Assembly: GCA_023864145.1 (NCBI GenBank)
Contig: JAIVER010000080.1
Span: 1-6,200 of the forward strand
Source: Thiohalomonas sp.
Lineage (GTDB): Bacteria; Pseudomonadota; Gammaproteobacteria; GRL18
Direction: 5' to 3'
DNA: 6,200 nt
Position 1 is the first letter of the stretch. Every line of letters starts with the position of its first letter. The position numbers were made by a program, and so were the translations under genes. Under the pieces are notes generated by a model, which did no database searches, was not told where the DNA came from, and saw only the letters and a program-made list of their open reading frames with translations. Positions 1 to 6,146 of the stretch are shown piece after piece.

Positions 1-357
1 ATTTTACCGAGCATTGGAAAATCATTAGATTCTCGAATTAATGATAATTTCCAAGTGTTCGCTCCTGCATTTTCAAGTTGATTGGGTATATGTAAAGGAT
101 TAGAAATTTTTAGAGTCCTATATTCAAATTCAGAACGAACATCAAGCACCACCTGATCATTTTTTATTCTCTCAAATAATGCTTCTTTGCTGTTCTTTGC
201 TGATACTTTCAACTTGAGGATATAATTTACGGCCGGGAAAACCTTCATCTGATTGAGCAAAAGAGAGTTTGGAAAAACATATAATTGACAACAAAGTGGC
301 AATTAAAACAAAGTAAAAACTTAAAAACCTGTAAAAAACAATACCTCGCATCTGCAT
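1..357 (-). pseudogene. Exported rhodanese-like protein, frameshifted and cut by the left window edge
   Basis: The first 55 codons read in one frame and encode a signal peptide (short basic start, hydrophobic stretch about residues 11-28, likely cleavage after A34 in LSFAQS), then a mature start with FPGRKLYP. That frame hits a stop at 172-174 after 61 codons. The same product continues in another frame from about 182 to the window edge: ALFERIKNDQ, VVLDVRSEFEY (the rhodanese CH2A-type strand) and LHIPNQ. Removing one copy of a 10-bp tandem duplication joins the two frames seamlessly as SISKEALFER. The catalytic Cys loop would lie beyond the window, so sulfurtransferase activity cannot be judged. 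An AGGA at 361-364 lies 3 nt from the ATG at 357 and 9 nt from an in-frame ATG at 351, so the second ATG may be the real start. Known for the family: periplasmic single-domain rhodaneses bind or transfer sulfane sulfur. Inferred: inactive as written, unless the duplication is reversible or an assembly artefact. Confidence 0.75.
183..202. repeat. Perfect 10-bp tandem duplication inside the rhodanese-like gene
   Basis: The plus strand reads TTCTTTGCTG twice without a gap (183-192 and 193-202). Ten is not a multiple of three, so the extra copy shifts the minus-strand reading frame by one and leads to the stop at 172-174. Deleting either copy restores an open rhodanese frame through to the window edge. 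Confidence 0.9.
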
Positions 358-434
358 AATTCCTATATTTATTTTTTAATTGATTAAATGAATATCAGCA
401 GAGTTTGTTTTAATTTATATATCTTTATTATTTT

Positions 435-460
435 GTAACTATTCAGCGTGTATTTCTAAA
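435..460 (+). repeat. 26-bp interspersed repeat, copy A
   Basis: The stretch begins GTAACTATTCAG and matches 5048-5073 in the same orientation at 24 of 26 positions; the differences are C/T at position 13 and T/C at position 21. It lies in the spacer between the end of the rpfE-like gene and the start of the rhodanese-like gene. The flanks of the two copies do not match. It contains no dyad symmetry, so it is not a terminator hairpin. It could be the end of a mobile element, a recombination site or a dispersed genomic repeat. IS66-family ends begin with GTAA, but that is too little for an assignment. Confidence 0.7.
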
Positions 461-538
461 TAACATTTGTTAAGCCTATGGCCATTTATTTTTATTATAG
501 TCTGAGTATAGCTTCTGTCTATCTAAAATCACAGAAAT

Positions 539-1702
539 TTAAGAATTATTGTTATAAAAAGAAGTGAAGTTTTTCTTTTTTCGCCACCAACGTCTTAATA
601 ATTTTTTTGTGACGATGAGTCGCCTGCCTGTCGGGGAGAGTAATTCCAGCTGAAATAATTTTCCAGCATCAAGATCCTTTAAAATATCGTGTAAATAATT
701 TTTTTCAAATTGTTCCAGCAAAGCAACCCAGCTAAAGATATCTTTATTTTGGATGACACGAGAAAAATCATCCAAGATACAAATAACATTTTTTTCATGA
801 GCATTTGAAATTAACGAATAGTTATCTGGAACACTAGAACAGTCTCCACCACTAACAAGAGCCAGACCCTGAACAATAATATTATCAGCATAAAGCAGCA
901 CATCACCAGCAACATTTCCCTTATAAAAAAAAGAATTTAATAACTCAGAATTCCTGTCTTGTCCCCAAAACCATAGACTATTAATTGGCACCTTATTATT
1001 TTCCCCTCTGAGTTTATTAATAGGACTCTGATGCAGAATCATCTGAAATTCATTAAATAAATTTAACCAATATCGACTTTCTTTTGTATTAGCGCAAAGC
1101 AGATAAGATTTAACTGATTGCCCAATTACTTTTTCAGGTGGAACGGTTTCAATATCAATAGGTCTATCTGAAACAAGATACCAGCGTTCAGCTGAAACGA
1201 CTTTAATTGTCCAAAAGTTATCCTCTTTAAAATCATTAAAAAATTGATTAATTTCTTCTACCAGTTGTTCAGATTCTTGCAATGAAATATCAAAATTTTC
1301 TATTTGTGCTAAAACCAGTTGATCACGGTCAGGCACCATAAAACAAGGATCGAGCCTCATTAACCATTTATCTTTGAGAGCCTCCAAAGGCAGTAAATCT
1401 TCACTGTCATTACCTTCATTTTTTAAGTCCCGGCTTTTAAAATCCCGCCTTTTAAAATCAAAGCAATAGGATAAACTGGCAATAGGCAGCTGATGGAAAT
1501 GTGTCTGCAACGGAAATTGATCTAATATACAAGTGTAAAGATTATTATTAGTAGTGTCGCAGGTCTCAGGGCTAATGTATTTTCCACGAGATAAAAAATT
1601 TGAAAATACAGGTAATTCAGGTAAGTCTTGAGCGGGTAGTTCTTTAATGTAAGGGACCGGATCGATGAGACCCGGTACAATAAGGCGAAGTGTCGTTCTC
1701 AT
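539..1702 (-). CDS. RpfE-like (COG4255) conserved protein, often labelled phosphoglycerate mutase-like
   Basis: A 387-residue soluble protein with no signal peptide or membrane segment. It shows family landmarks as I recall them: the N-terminal VPGL.DP, WLMRLDPCFMVPDRDQLVL (113-131), the ERWYL box (172-176), and the block NEFQMILHQSPINKLRG (217-233) followed by VPINSLWFWG (238-247). Homologues are named after RpfE of the Xanthomonas rpf region or called 2,3-bisphosphoglycerate-independent phosphoglycerate mutase. I do not see the phosphoserine and metal-ligand motifs of that enzyme, so the enzyme name is not supported and the function is unknown. A 15-bp in-frame duplication gives DFKRR-DFKSR-DLK at about 82-94, in an otherwise variable, charged segment. 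The C-terminus (364-377) is strongly basic with RRWWRKKK. It starts 39 nt after hom on the same strand and is probably cotranscribed with it. The ribosome site before ATG 1702 is weak, and translation may depend partly on coupling to hom. Confidence 0.85.
   Translation of the reverse strand: MRTTLRLIVPGLIDPVPYIKELPAQDLPELPVFSNFLSRGKYISPETCDTTNNNLYTCILDQFPLQTHFHQLPIASLSYCFDFKRRDFKSRDLKNEGNDSEDLLPLEALKDKWLMRLDPCFMVPDRDQLVLAQIENFDISLQESEQLVEEINQFFNDFKEDNFWTIKVVSAERWYLVSDRPIDIETVPPEKVIGQSVKSYLLCANTKESRYWLNLFNEFQMILHQSPINKLRGENNKVPINSLWFWGQDRNSELLNSFFYKGNVAGDVLLYADNIIVQGLALVSGGDCSSVPDNYSLISNAHEKNVICILDDFSRVIQNKDIFSWVALLEQFEKNYLHDILKDLDAGKLFQLELLSPTGRRLIVTKKLLRRWWRKKKNFTSFYNNNS
1428..1457. repeat. 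15-bp tandem repeat, two copies, in frame in the rpfE-like gene
   Basis: TCCCGGCTTTTAAAA (1428-1442) is followed at once by TCCCGCCTTTTAAAA (1443-1457), 14 of 15 identical. On the minus strand this encodes the adjacent pentapeptides DFKRR and DFKSR, with a decayed third unit DLKNE. The length keeps the frame, so the gene stays open. Confidence 0.8.
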
Positions 1703-1741
1703 AAACCAGAGCTTATAAAAGGATTCTCATAAACAAAAGAA

Positions 1742-3070
1742 TTAGTCAGCATCCAAATGCTCTAAACGGATACGCACAAGATCACCATCAACAACATCCA
1801 AAGAATGAATTTTCTCCAGTGCCACATTCATATTCTTTTCAATGGTTGTATGAGTAATAATGATAATCGTTGATTTATCTTCACCGGCACTATGTTCTTT
1901 TTGTAACATAGAATCAATATTAATACCATTATCAGCTAAAATAGACGTTATGTCAGCCAAAACACCGGTTTGATCTGAAGCTGAAATACGTAAATAATAA
2001 GCTATTTCAATCTCTTCAATGGGTAATATTGGCGTATTTGATAAGGAGTCTGGCTGGAATGCTAAATGAGGCACTCGATTTTCAGGATCAGAAGTCAATA
2101 CACGAAGCACATCAACAATATCACCAACCACAGCAGATGCAGTAGGTTCAGCACCAGCACCAGCACCATAATATAAAGTCGGTCCAACTGCATCGCCCTT
2201 AACTAAAACAGCATTCATAACACCATCAACATTGGCAATTAAATGGCGTTTTGGAATCAATGTAGGATGCACACGCAGTTCAATACCGGCTTCAGTTCGA
2301 CGTGTCACACCAAGGTGTTTAATCGAATACCCAAGTTCACTGGCAAAATCGACATCTTCACGAGTGATCTTACTAATACCTTCAGTGTAAACTTTTTCAA
2401 ACTGCAAAGGAATACCAAAAGCAATTGAAGCCAGAATGGTTAATTTATGTGCCGCATCTATACCTTCAACATCAAAGGTCGGATCAGCTTCGGCATAACC
2501 AAGACGTTGAGCTTCTGCTAATACCGAGTCAAAATCACGCTGCTTATCACGCATTTCAGTGAGAATAAAATTACCCGTACCATTAATAATACCCGCTAAC
2601 CACTCAATCTTGTTTCCCGCCAGTCCTTCTCGTATGGCCTTGATAATTGGAATACCACCGGCAACGGCAGCTTCAAAGACAACCATAACACCCTTCTTTT
2701 GTGCAGCAGAAAAAATTTCATTACCATGTTTGGCGATCAGCGCTTTATTTGCTGTGACAACATGCTTGCCATTGGCAATCGCTTTAAGCACCAATTCACG
2801 TGCAAGAGTATCACCACCGATGAGTTCAACAAGGATAGACACTTCAGGATCAGAGACCACTTCCATAGGATCTTCGGTCAGTTTAATACCGTCTGTTTGA
2901 CAAATACGGGGTTTATTAATATCACGCGCTGAGGCATGACTGACAATAATGCCACGTCCGGCACGGCGAGATATTTCATCTGCATTACGTTGCAGAACAT
3001 TAACTGTACCACCACCGACGGTGCCTAAGCCTAATAAGCCAACCTTAAGTGCTTCCAAAAGATTCTCCAT
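1742..3070 (-). CDS. hom: Homoserine dehydrogenase
   Basis: It reduces aspartate semialdehyde to homoserine with NAD(P)H, in the cytoplasm, at the branch to threonine and methionine. At 442 residues it has the usual length of the monofunctional, ACT-bearing form; no aspartokinase is fused. The nucleotide-binding loop GLLGLGTVGGGT is at 11-22, TANKALIA with conserved K109 at 106-113, INGTGNFILT at 162-171, and the catalytic segment at 192-210 holds E194, D200, D205 and K209 with the same E-to-K spacing as in the yeast enzyme. A C-terminal ACT domain (about 356-435, with SASDQTGVLADI) suggests amino-acid feedback control, commonly by threonine. Start choice is open: ATG 3070 has no clear Shine-Dalgarno sequence, whereas the in-frame TTG at 3058 has GGAG (3065-3068) 6 nt ahead and would give MEALKVGLLGLG, closer to the usual family start. 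It lies 85 nt downstream of alaC with its own promoter candidate; thrC does not follow. Confidence 0.97.
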   Translation of the reverse strand: MENLLEALKVGLLGLGTVGGGTVNVLQRNADEISRRAGRGIIVSHASARDINKPRICQTDGIKLTEDPMEVVSDPEVSILVELIGGDTLARELVLKAIANGKHVVTANKALIAKHGNEIFSAAQKKGVMVVFEAAVAGGIPIIKAIREGLAGNKIEWLAGIINGTGNFILTEMRDKQRDFDSVLAEAQRLGYAEADPTFDVEGIDAAHKLTILASIAFGIPLQFEKVYTEGISKITREDVDFASELGYSIKHLGVTRRTEAGIELRVHPTLIPKRHLIANVDGVMNAVLVKGDAVGPTLYYGAGAGAEPTASAVVGDIVDVLRVLTSDPENRVPHLAFQPDSLSNTPILPIEEIEIAYYLRISASDQTGVLADITSILADNGINIDSMLQKEHSAGEDKSTIIIITHTTIEKNMNVALEKIHSLDVVDGDLVRIRLEHLDAD

Positions 3071-3095
3071 TTATTAATTACATTTTTCGCGCAGA

Positions 3096-3104
3096 ATTAT
3101 AGCA
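3096..3104 (-). promoter_or_regulatory. Extended -10 promoter candidate for hom
   Basis: The minus strand reads TGCTATAAT, a consensus -10 hexamer with the TGN extension, followed by the G/C-rich stretch CTGCGCG. No good -35 box is found about 17 nt upstream, as is common for extended -10 promoters. Transcription would begin near 3088, leaving about 18 nt before ATG 3070 and 30 nt before TTG 3058. It sits in the alaC-hom gap and would let hom be expressed apart from alaC. Confidence 0.55.
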
Positions 3105-3155
3105 ATTGTCTTGTCTGAAATTAAGAAGTCATTGTATTCTCTTTATTCTTGCTCT

Positions 3156-4355
3156 TTATTTCTTAAAGACGCCGACTTTGTCTTTTTTAAACATATCCCG
3201 TAAGCCGCGTATTGCCTGGCGGGTTCGATGTTCATTTTCAATAAGACTGAAACGTACATGATCATCACCATATTCACCAAAACCAATGCCTGGTGAAACA
3301 GCAACTCTGGCCTCTGTTAATAGTTTTTTGGAAAACTCCAATGAGCCCATTTCTTTATATTCTTCAGGAATTGGTGCCCAGACGAACATTGTTGCTTTGG
3401 GTTTTTCTACATGCCAGCCAATAGAATCAAGTCCGGAGCATAATACATCACGACGCACCTGATACATATCACGAATTTCTTTAACACATTCCTGAGGACC
3501 ATCAAGAGCATGAATCGCTGCCACTTGAATGGGAGTAAACATACCATAATCAAGATAAGACTTTATACGGGTTAAAGCGGCTACTAAAGTCGGATTACCA
3601 CACATAAAGCCCACTCGCCAGCCCGGCATATTATAGGTCTTTGATAAGGAATAAAATTCAACCGCAATTTCTTTAGCACCAGGAACCTGCAATATTGAAG
3701 GTGCCTTGTAACCATCAAACACAATTTCTGCATAGGCAATATCATGTACCACCCAAATTTTATGTTCTCGGGCAATCTTCACCACTTTTTCAAAAAATTC
3801 CAGCTCAACACATTGTGTTGTAGGATTGCCGGGAAAGTTAAGCACTAACATTTTCGGCTTAGGCCATGAATCTTTAATGGCTTTTTCTAATTCTGCAAAG
3901 AAATCCACATCAGGCGTCATTGGCACATGACGAATATCAGCCCCGGCAATGACAAAACCATAGGGATGTATAGGATAGGATGGATTAGGCACAAGCACGG
4001 CATCACCAGGGCCGACGGTGGCCAGAGCAAGGTGTGCAAGACCTTCTTTGGAACCAATAGTGACAATAACTTCTGACTCAGGATCCAGCTCCACATCATA
4101 ACTACGCTTATACCAGTTACAAATGGCTTTACGCAAGCGAGGCACACCACGCGACATAGAGTAACGATGGGTATCATTTCGTTGCGTCGCTTCAACCATT
4201 TTATCAACAATATGCTGCGGGGTGGGTTGATCAGGATTACCCATACCAAAATCAATGATATCTTCCCCGCAGGCTCGTGCTTTGGCTTTCAATTCATTAA
4301 TAATATTGAAAACATAAGGGGGCAAACGTTTAATTCGCTGGAAATCGTCGTTCAA
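3156..4355 (-). CDS. alaC: AlaC-type PLP-dependent aminotransferase (alanine transaminase)
   Basis: A fold-type I, class I/II aminotransferase of 399 residues, cytoplasmic, that likely moves an amino group between glutamate and pyruvate to make alanine. Visible marks are [10 protein letters not shown] near the N-terminus, [12 protein letters not shown] (35-46), NFPGNPT with cofactor-contacting Asn (173-179), D205 and Y208 in HDIAYAE, the Schiff-base lysine K239 in [15 protein letters not shown], and the carboxylate-binding R368 in VRFSL. Close relatives include LL-diaminopimelate and other aminotransferases, so the exact substrate is inferred from similarity to AlaC. The start is a TTG at 4353-4355, supported by GAGG 8 nt upstream and by family N-termini that begin just before [10 protein letters not shown]; the first in-frame ATG encodes M38 inside a conserved motif. 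It is divergent from the Mth938-like gene and leads into hom, a neighbourhood I recall from other proteobacteria. Confidence 0.93.
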   Translation of the reverse strand: MNDDFQRIKRLPPYVFNIINELKAKARACGEDIIDFGMGNPDQPTPQHIVDKMVEATQRNDTHRYSMSRGVPRLRKAICNWYKRSYDVELDPESEVIVTIGSKEGLAHLALATVGPGDAVLVPNPSYPIHPYGFVIAGADIRHVPMTPDVDFFAELEKAIKDSWPKPKMLVLNFPGNPTTQCVELEFFEKVVKIAREHKIWVVHDIAYAEIVFDGYKAPSILQVPGAKEIAVEFYSLSKTYNMPGWRVGFMCGNPTLVAALTRIKSYLDYGMFTPIQVAAIHALDGPQECVKEIRDMYQVRRDVLCSGLDSIGWHVEKPKATMFVWAPIPEEYKEMGSLEFSKKLLTEARVAVSPGIGFGEYGDDHVRFSLIENEHRTRQAIRGLRDMFKKDKVGVFKK

Positions 4356-4363
4356 AAAAATAG

Positions 4364-4376
4364 CCTCATTATAACA
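4364..4376 (-). promoter_or_regulatory. alaC start signals: Shine-Dalgarno GAGG overlapping-adjacent to a TGTTATAAT box
   Basis: The minus strand reads TGTTATAATGAGG (4376-4364). GAGG at 4367-4364 is 8 nt before the TTG start, ideal for a ribosome site. Directly upstream is a perfect TATAAT (4373-4368) with a TGN extension. If that box were the active -10, transcription would start near 4361, within or after the GAGG, giving an almost leaderless mRNA. Either the box is fortuitous and a promoter further upstream is used, or two messages with different leaders exist. Confidence 0.5.
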
Positions 4377-4550
4377 TCTGAAATTAAAAAAATCTCACAC
4401 TTTAAGGACTCTCTAAATTCAGATCAAATTTTAATAGTTAACCTGTAAAAATACTTACCCTAAGCCTTGCTGTCAATCACTAAAAGGTTTTTTTTAAATT
4501 TATTTAAGTTTTTCTGCCATTTTTTCAGCCAAAGATAGCAAAATTAAACT

Positions 4551-4587
4551 ATTTTAAGCTGTTTTTTTATAAAAATAGCTCTAAAAT
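4551..4587. repeat. Imperfect 16-bp inverted repeat in the divergent alaC / Mth938 control region
   Basis: Left arm ATTTTAAGCTGTTTTT (4551-4566), loop TTAT (4567-4570), right arm AAAAATAGCTCTAAAAT (4571-4587). The arms pair over 16 positions with one G-T pair and one unpaired C at 4581. It lies in the 274-bp gene-free region between the divergent starts of alaC and the Mth938-like gene. No U-run follows on either strand and no gene ends here, so it is not a typical terminator. It may be an operator, a structured leader of the plus-strand gene, or an AT-rich extrusion site. Nothing else clear is seen in 4377-4620 apart from A/T runs. Confidence 0.6.
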
Positions 4588-4620
4588 CAAGCTTTCACAT
4601 AACTTGTCTAAAAACCGTTC

Positions 4621-4624
4621 AGGA
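4621..4624 (+). promoter_or_regulatory. Ribosome binding site of the Mth938-like gene
   Basis: AGGA lies 5 nt before ATG 4630. It fixes the start of the broken Mth938-like gene and indicates that the upstream fragment is its true N-terminus rather than a chance open frame. Confidence 0.65.
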
Positions 4625-4629
4625 TCATT

Positions 4630-5044
4630 ATGTTACAGCTTGAAAGTATTGATAATCCTTATTCATTTCATTCTTATGATGAGCACAGTGCAAAACTCAT
4701 TAAACCTAATCATAATATTCATACAAATCATTCAATTGATGATGATTTGATTGAAATATCAACAACAACAGTAATTTATAAAGATTTACTTGAATCGAAT
4801 GGACCTCCCAGCGTCTTTTAATGAATTCAATGAGCAATACATTGCAAGATTAGTTAAACATGATGCTGATATTTTTCTTATTGGTACCGGAGCAAGCTGC
4901 AGGTTTCCAGATAAATCCATTTTACAATTTATAGCTGACAATACGCTGTCTATTGATTTTATGAATATTGGAGCAGCCTCACGTACGTTTAATATTTTAG
5001 CCCGTGAGTACCGTAAAGTCGCAGCACTCATTTTTTTTAAATAA
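4630..5044 (+). pseudogene. Mth938-like (DUF498) domain protein, broken by a single-base frameshift
   Basis: Two overlapping frames encode one protein. The first (4630-4821, 63 residues) carries the N-terminal half with SIDDDLIEISTTTVIY; the second, open to 5044, carries the C-terminal half with LIGTGASCRFPD and GAASRTFNILAREYRKV, both typical of the family. The switch must fall between 4775 and 4821. Reading CCC at 4807-4809 as CC joins the frames as SNGPPASFNEF, matching the family pattern of a P-x-S-F segment before the conserved LxGTG core, and yields a 137-residue product, near the usual size. The family shares the MTH938 fold with the human complex I assembly factor NDUFAF3; the bacterial role is not established. 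It is divergent from alaC and convergent with hemC, ending 24 nt from the hemC stop. As written, the product would be a 63-residue fragment. A sequencing error or +1 slippage on the proline CCC codon are alternatives. Confidence 0.8.
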
Positions 5045-5047
5045 AAC

Positions 5048-5073
5048 GTAACTATTCAGTGTGTATTCCTAAA
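5048..5073 (+). repeat. 26-bp interspersed repeat, copy B, overlapping the hemC stop codon
   Basis: It begins GTAACTATTCAG and matches copy A at 435-460 at 24 of 26 positions in the same orientation. It fills the gap between the convergent Mth938-like gene and hemC, and its right end supplies the hemC TAG stop (5069-5071). The two copies bracket a 4.6-kb block holding the rpfE-like gene, hom, alaC and the Mth938-like gene. Confidence 0.7.
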
Positions 5074-6004
5074 GACCGTTTTTATAAACCTCTGCTAATA
5101 TTTCCTTTGCACCTCTTGAAAGTAAATCATCTGCCAGTTCAATGCCCATTTGTTCAGCATTTTCTGCAGCTCCCTCAATATTCCCTACCACTAGTTCTTT
5201 ACCATCCGGCGAACCAACAAAGGCACGCATTGAAAGATGATCGCCATGCAACTGAGCAAAACCAGCAATAGGCAGCTGACAGCCACCTTCAAGACGTTTG
5301 TTCAAAGCACGTTCTGCGGTAAGACGTATGGTGGTTTCTTTATGAGACAAACACTCAATTAACTGGTGAGTTTGTGCATCATCAACACGACACTCAATAC
5401 CTACAGCACCCTGCCCCATTGCCGGAAGACTTTGTTCAATAGTGAGGAAGCTGCTAATACGATCTTTCATTTCTAAACGAATTAAACCCGCTGCTGCTAA
5501 AATAATGGCATCATATTCACCATCATCCAGTTTTTTTAAACGTGTGTTCACATTACCACGCAAAAATTTGATTTGCAGATCAGGGCGATATTTAAGTAAT
5601 TGACTTTGACGACGTAAACTTGATGTGCCCACTACAGCACCTTGCGGTAAATCATCTAGTTGAGAAAACGTATTGGAAACAAAAGCATCTCTTGGATCTT
5701 CACGTTCACAAATAACAGCCAGATGAAGACCTTCCGGAAATTCAACTGGCACATCTTTCATTGAATGCACAGCAATGTCAGCGTCACCTGCTAATAAGCC
5801 TTCTTCCAGCTCTTTAACAAAAAGGCCCTTGCCTCCCACTTTTGCCAAAGGAACATCGAGAATTTTATCCCCTTTAGAAAGCATCTTAACCAATTCAACT
5901 TCTAAATCAGCATAATGTGCCAGTAATTCATCACGAACGAAATAAGCCTGCCATAGAGCCAAGGGACTTTTACGGGTGGCAATTTTAATAATTTTTTTGC
6001 TCAT
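5069..6004 (-). CDS. hemC: Hydroxymethylbilane synthase (porphobilinogen deaminase)
   Basis: It joins four porphobilinogen units into hydroxymethylbilane in the cytoplasm, the step before uroporphyrinogen III synthase in heme and siroheme synthesis. The 311 residues are the normal length, and key positions fall on the E. coli numbers: R11, D46, K83 and catalytic D84 in HSMKDVP, R131 and R132 in SSLRRQ, R149 in LRGNVN, R155, and the dipyrromethane-cofactor cysteine C242 in [23 protein letters not shown] (194-206) is also typical. ATG 6004 is the only reasonable start, since [19 protein letters not shown] is the normal N-terminus; the ribosome site is weak (AAAGAAT). An extended -10 lies about 60 nt upstream. 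hemD, which commonly follows hemC, is not present; instead the gene ends in the 26-bp repeat and faces the Mth938-like gene. Confidence 0.98.
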   Translation of the reverse strand: MSKKIIKIATRKSPLALWQAYFVRDELLAHYADLEVELVKMLSKGDKILDVPLAKVGGKGLFVKELEEGLLAGDADIAVHSMKDVPVEFPEGLHLAVICEREDPRDAFVSNTFSQLDDLPQGAVVGTSSLRRQSQLLKYRPDLQIKFLRGNVNTRLKKLDDGEYDAIILAAAGLIRLEMKDRISSFLTIEQSLPAMGQGAVGIECRVDDAQTHQLIECLSHKETTIRLTAERALNKRLEGGCQLPIAGFAQLHGDHLSMRAFVGSPDGKELVVGNIEGAAENAEQMGIELADDLLSRGAKEILAEVYKNGL

Positions 6005-6063
6005 AATATTCTTTGGTTCGGTGAGTTAAAATAGAGGTTACTACTAAAAGTAATTGGGGCGAA

Positions 6064-6072
6064 ATTATAGCA
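6064..6072 (-). promoter_or_regulatory. Extended -10 promoter candidate for hemC
   Basis: The minus strand reads TGCTATAAT, identical to the element before hom, followed by TTCGCCCC. No convincing -35 box lies about 17 nt upstream. Transcription would begin around 6055-6058, leaving a leader of about 50 nt before ATG 6004. The G/C-rich discriminator is the kind linked in other bacteria to stringent (ppGpp) control; that link is inference here. Confidence 0.6.
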
Positions 6073-6121
6073 GATATTGAGCCTGTTCTCATATAAAACT
6101 TCCCTGTTATATACCCATGAC

Positions 6122-6146
6122 CTATGAAAATGCTTGATTTTCATAG
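6122..6146. repeat. Perfect 10-bp inverted repeat upstream of the hemC promoter
   Basis: CTATGAAAAT (6122-6131) and ATTTTCATAG (6137-6146) are exact reverse complements separated by GCTTG. It lies about 50 bp upstream of the hemC -10 box. No T-run follows on either strand, so it does not look like a rho-independent terminator. It could be a regulator binding site for hemC or a divergent gene, or a dispersed repeat unit. The rest of 6073-6200 shows no assured gene. Confidence 0.7.

Noticed and set aside
461..538. Terminator after the rpfE-like gene
   Set aside because: Only very short stems (for example GCC-TAT-GGC at 474-482) without a proper T-run; not supportable.
1853..1875. Fur-box-like string with GATAATC inside hom
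   Set aside because: It lies within coding sequence on a conserved stretch and in AT-rich DNA such matches are expected by chance.
2243..2932. Plus-strand open frames inside hom
   Set aside because: They are antisense to strongly conserved hom coding sequence, without ribosome sites or protein-like features.
3584..4448. Open frames in other frames or on the plus strand within and beside alaC
   Set aside because: They are shadows of the conserved aminotransferase gene; none carries a recognisable motif.
4487..4507. T-rich run in the divergent region as a terminator
   Set aside because: No stem precedes it, and no gene ends there.
4786..5031. Minus-strand 81-codon open frame opposite the Mth938-like gene
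   Set aside because: It is antisense to the conserved LIGTG and RTFNIL segments of the plus-strand gene, which explain the openness.
1480..5283. A shared 15-mer GCAATAGGCAGCTGA in the rpfE-like gene (about 1483) and hemC (about 5267)
   Set aside because: Both copies encode the residues QLPIA in frame; similar codon use explains the match and nothing flanks it.
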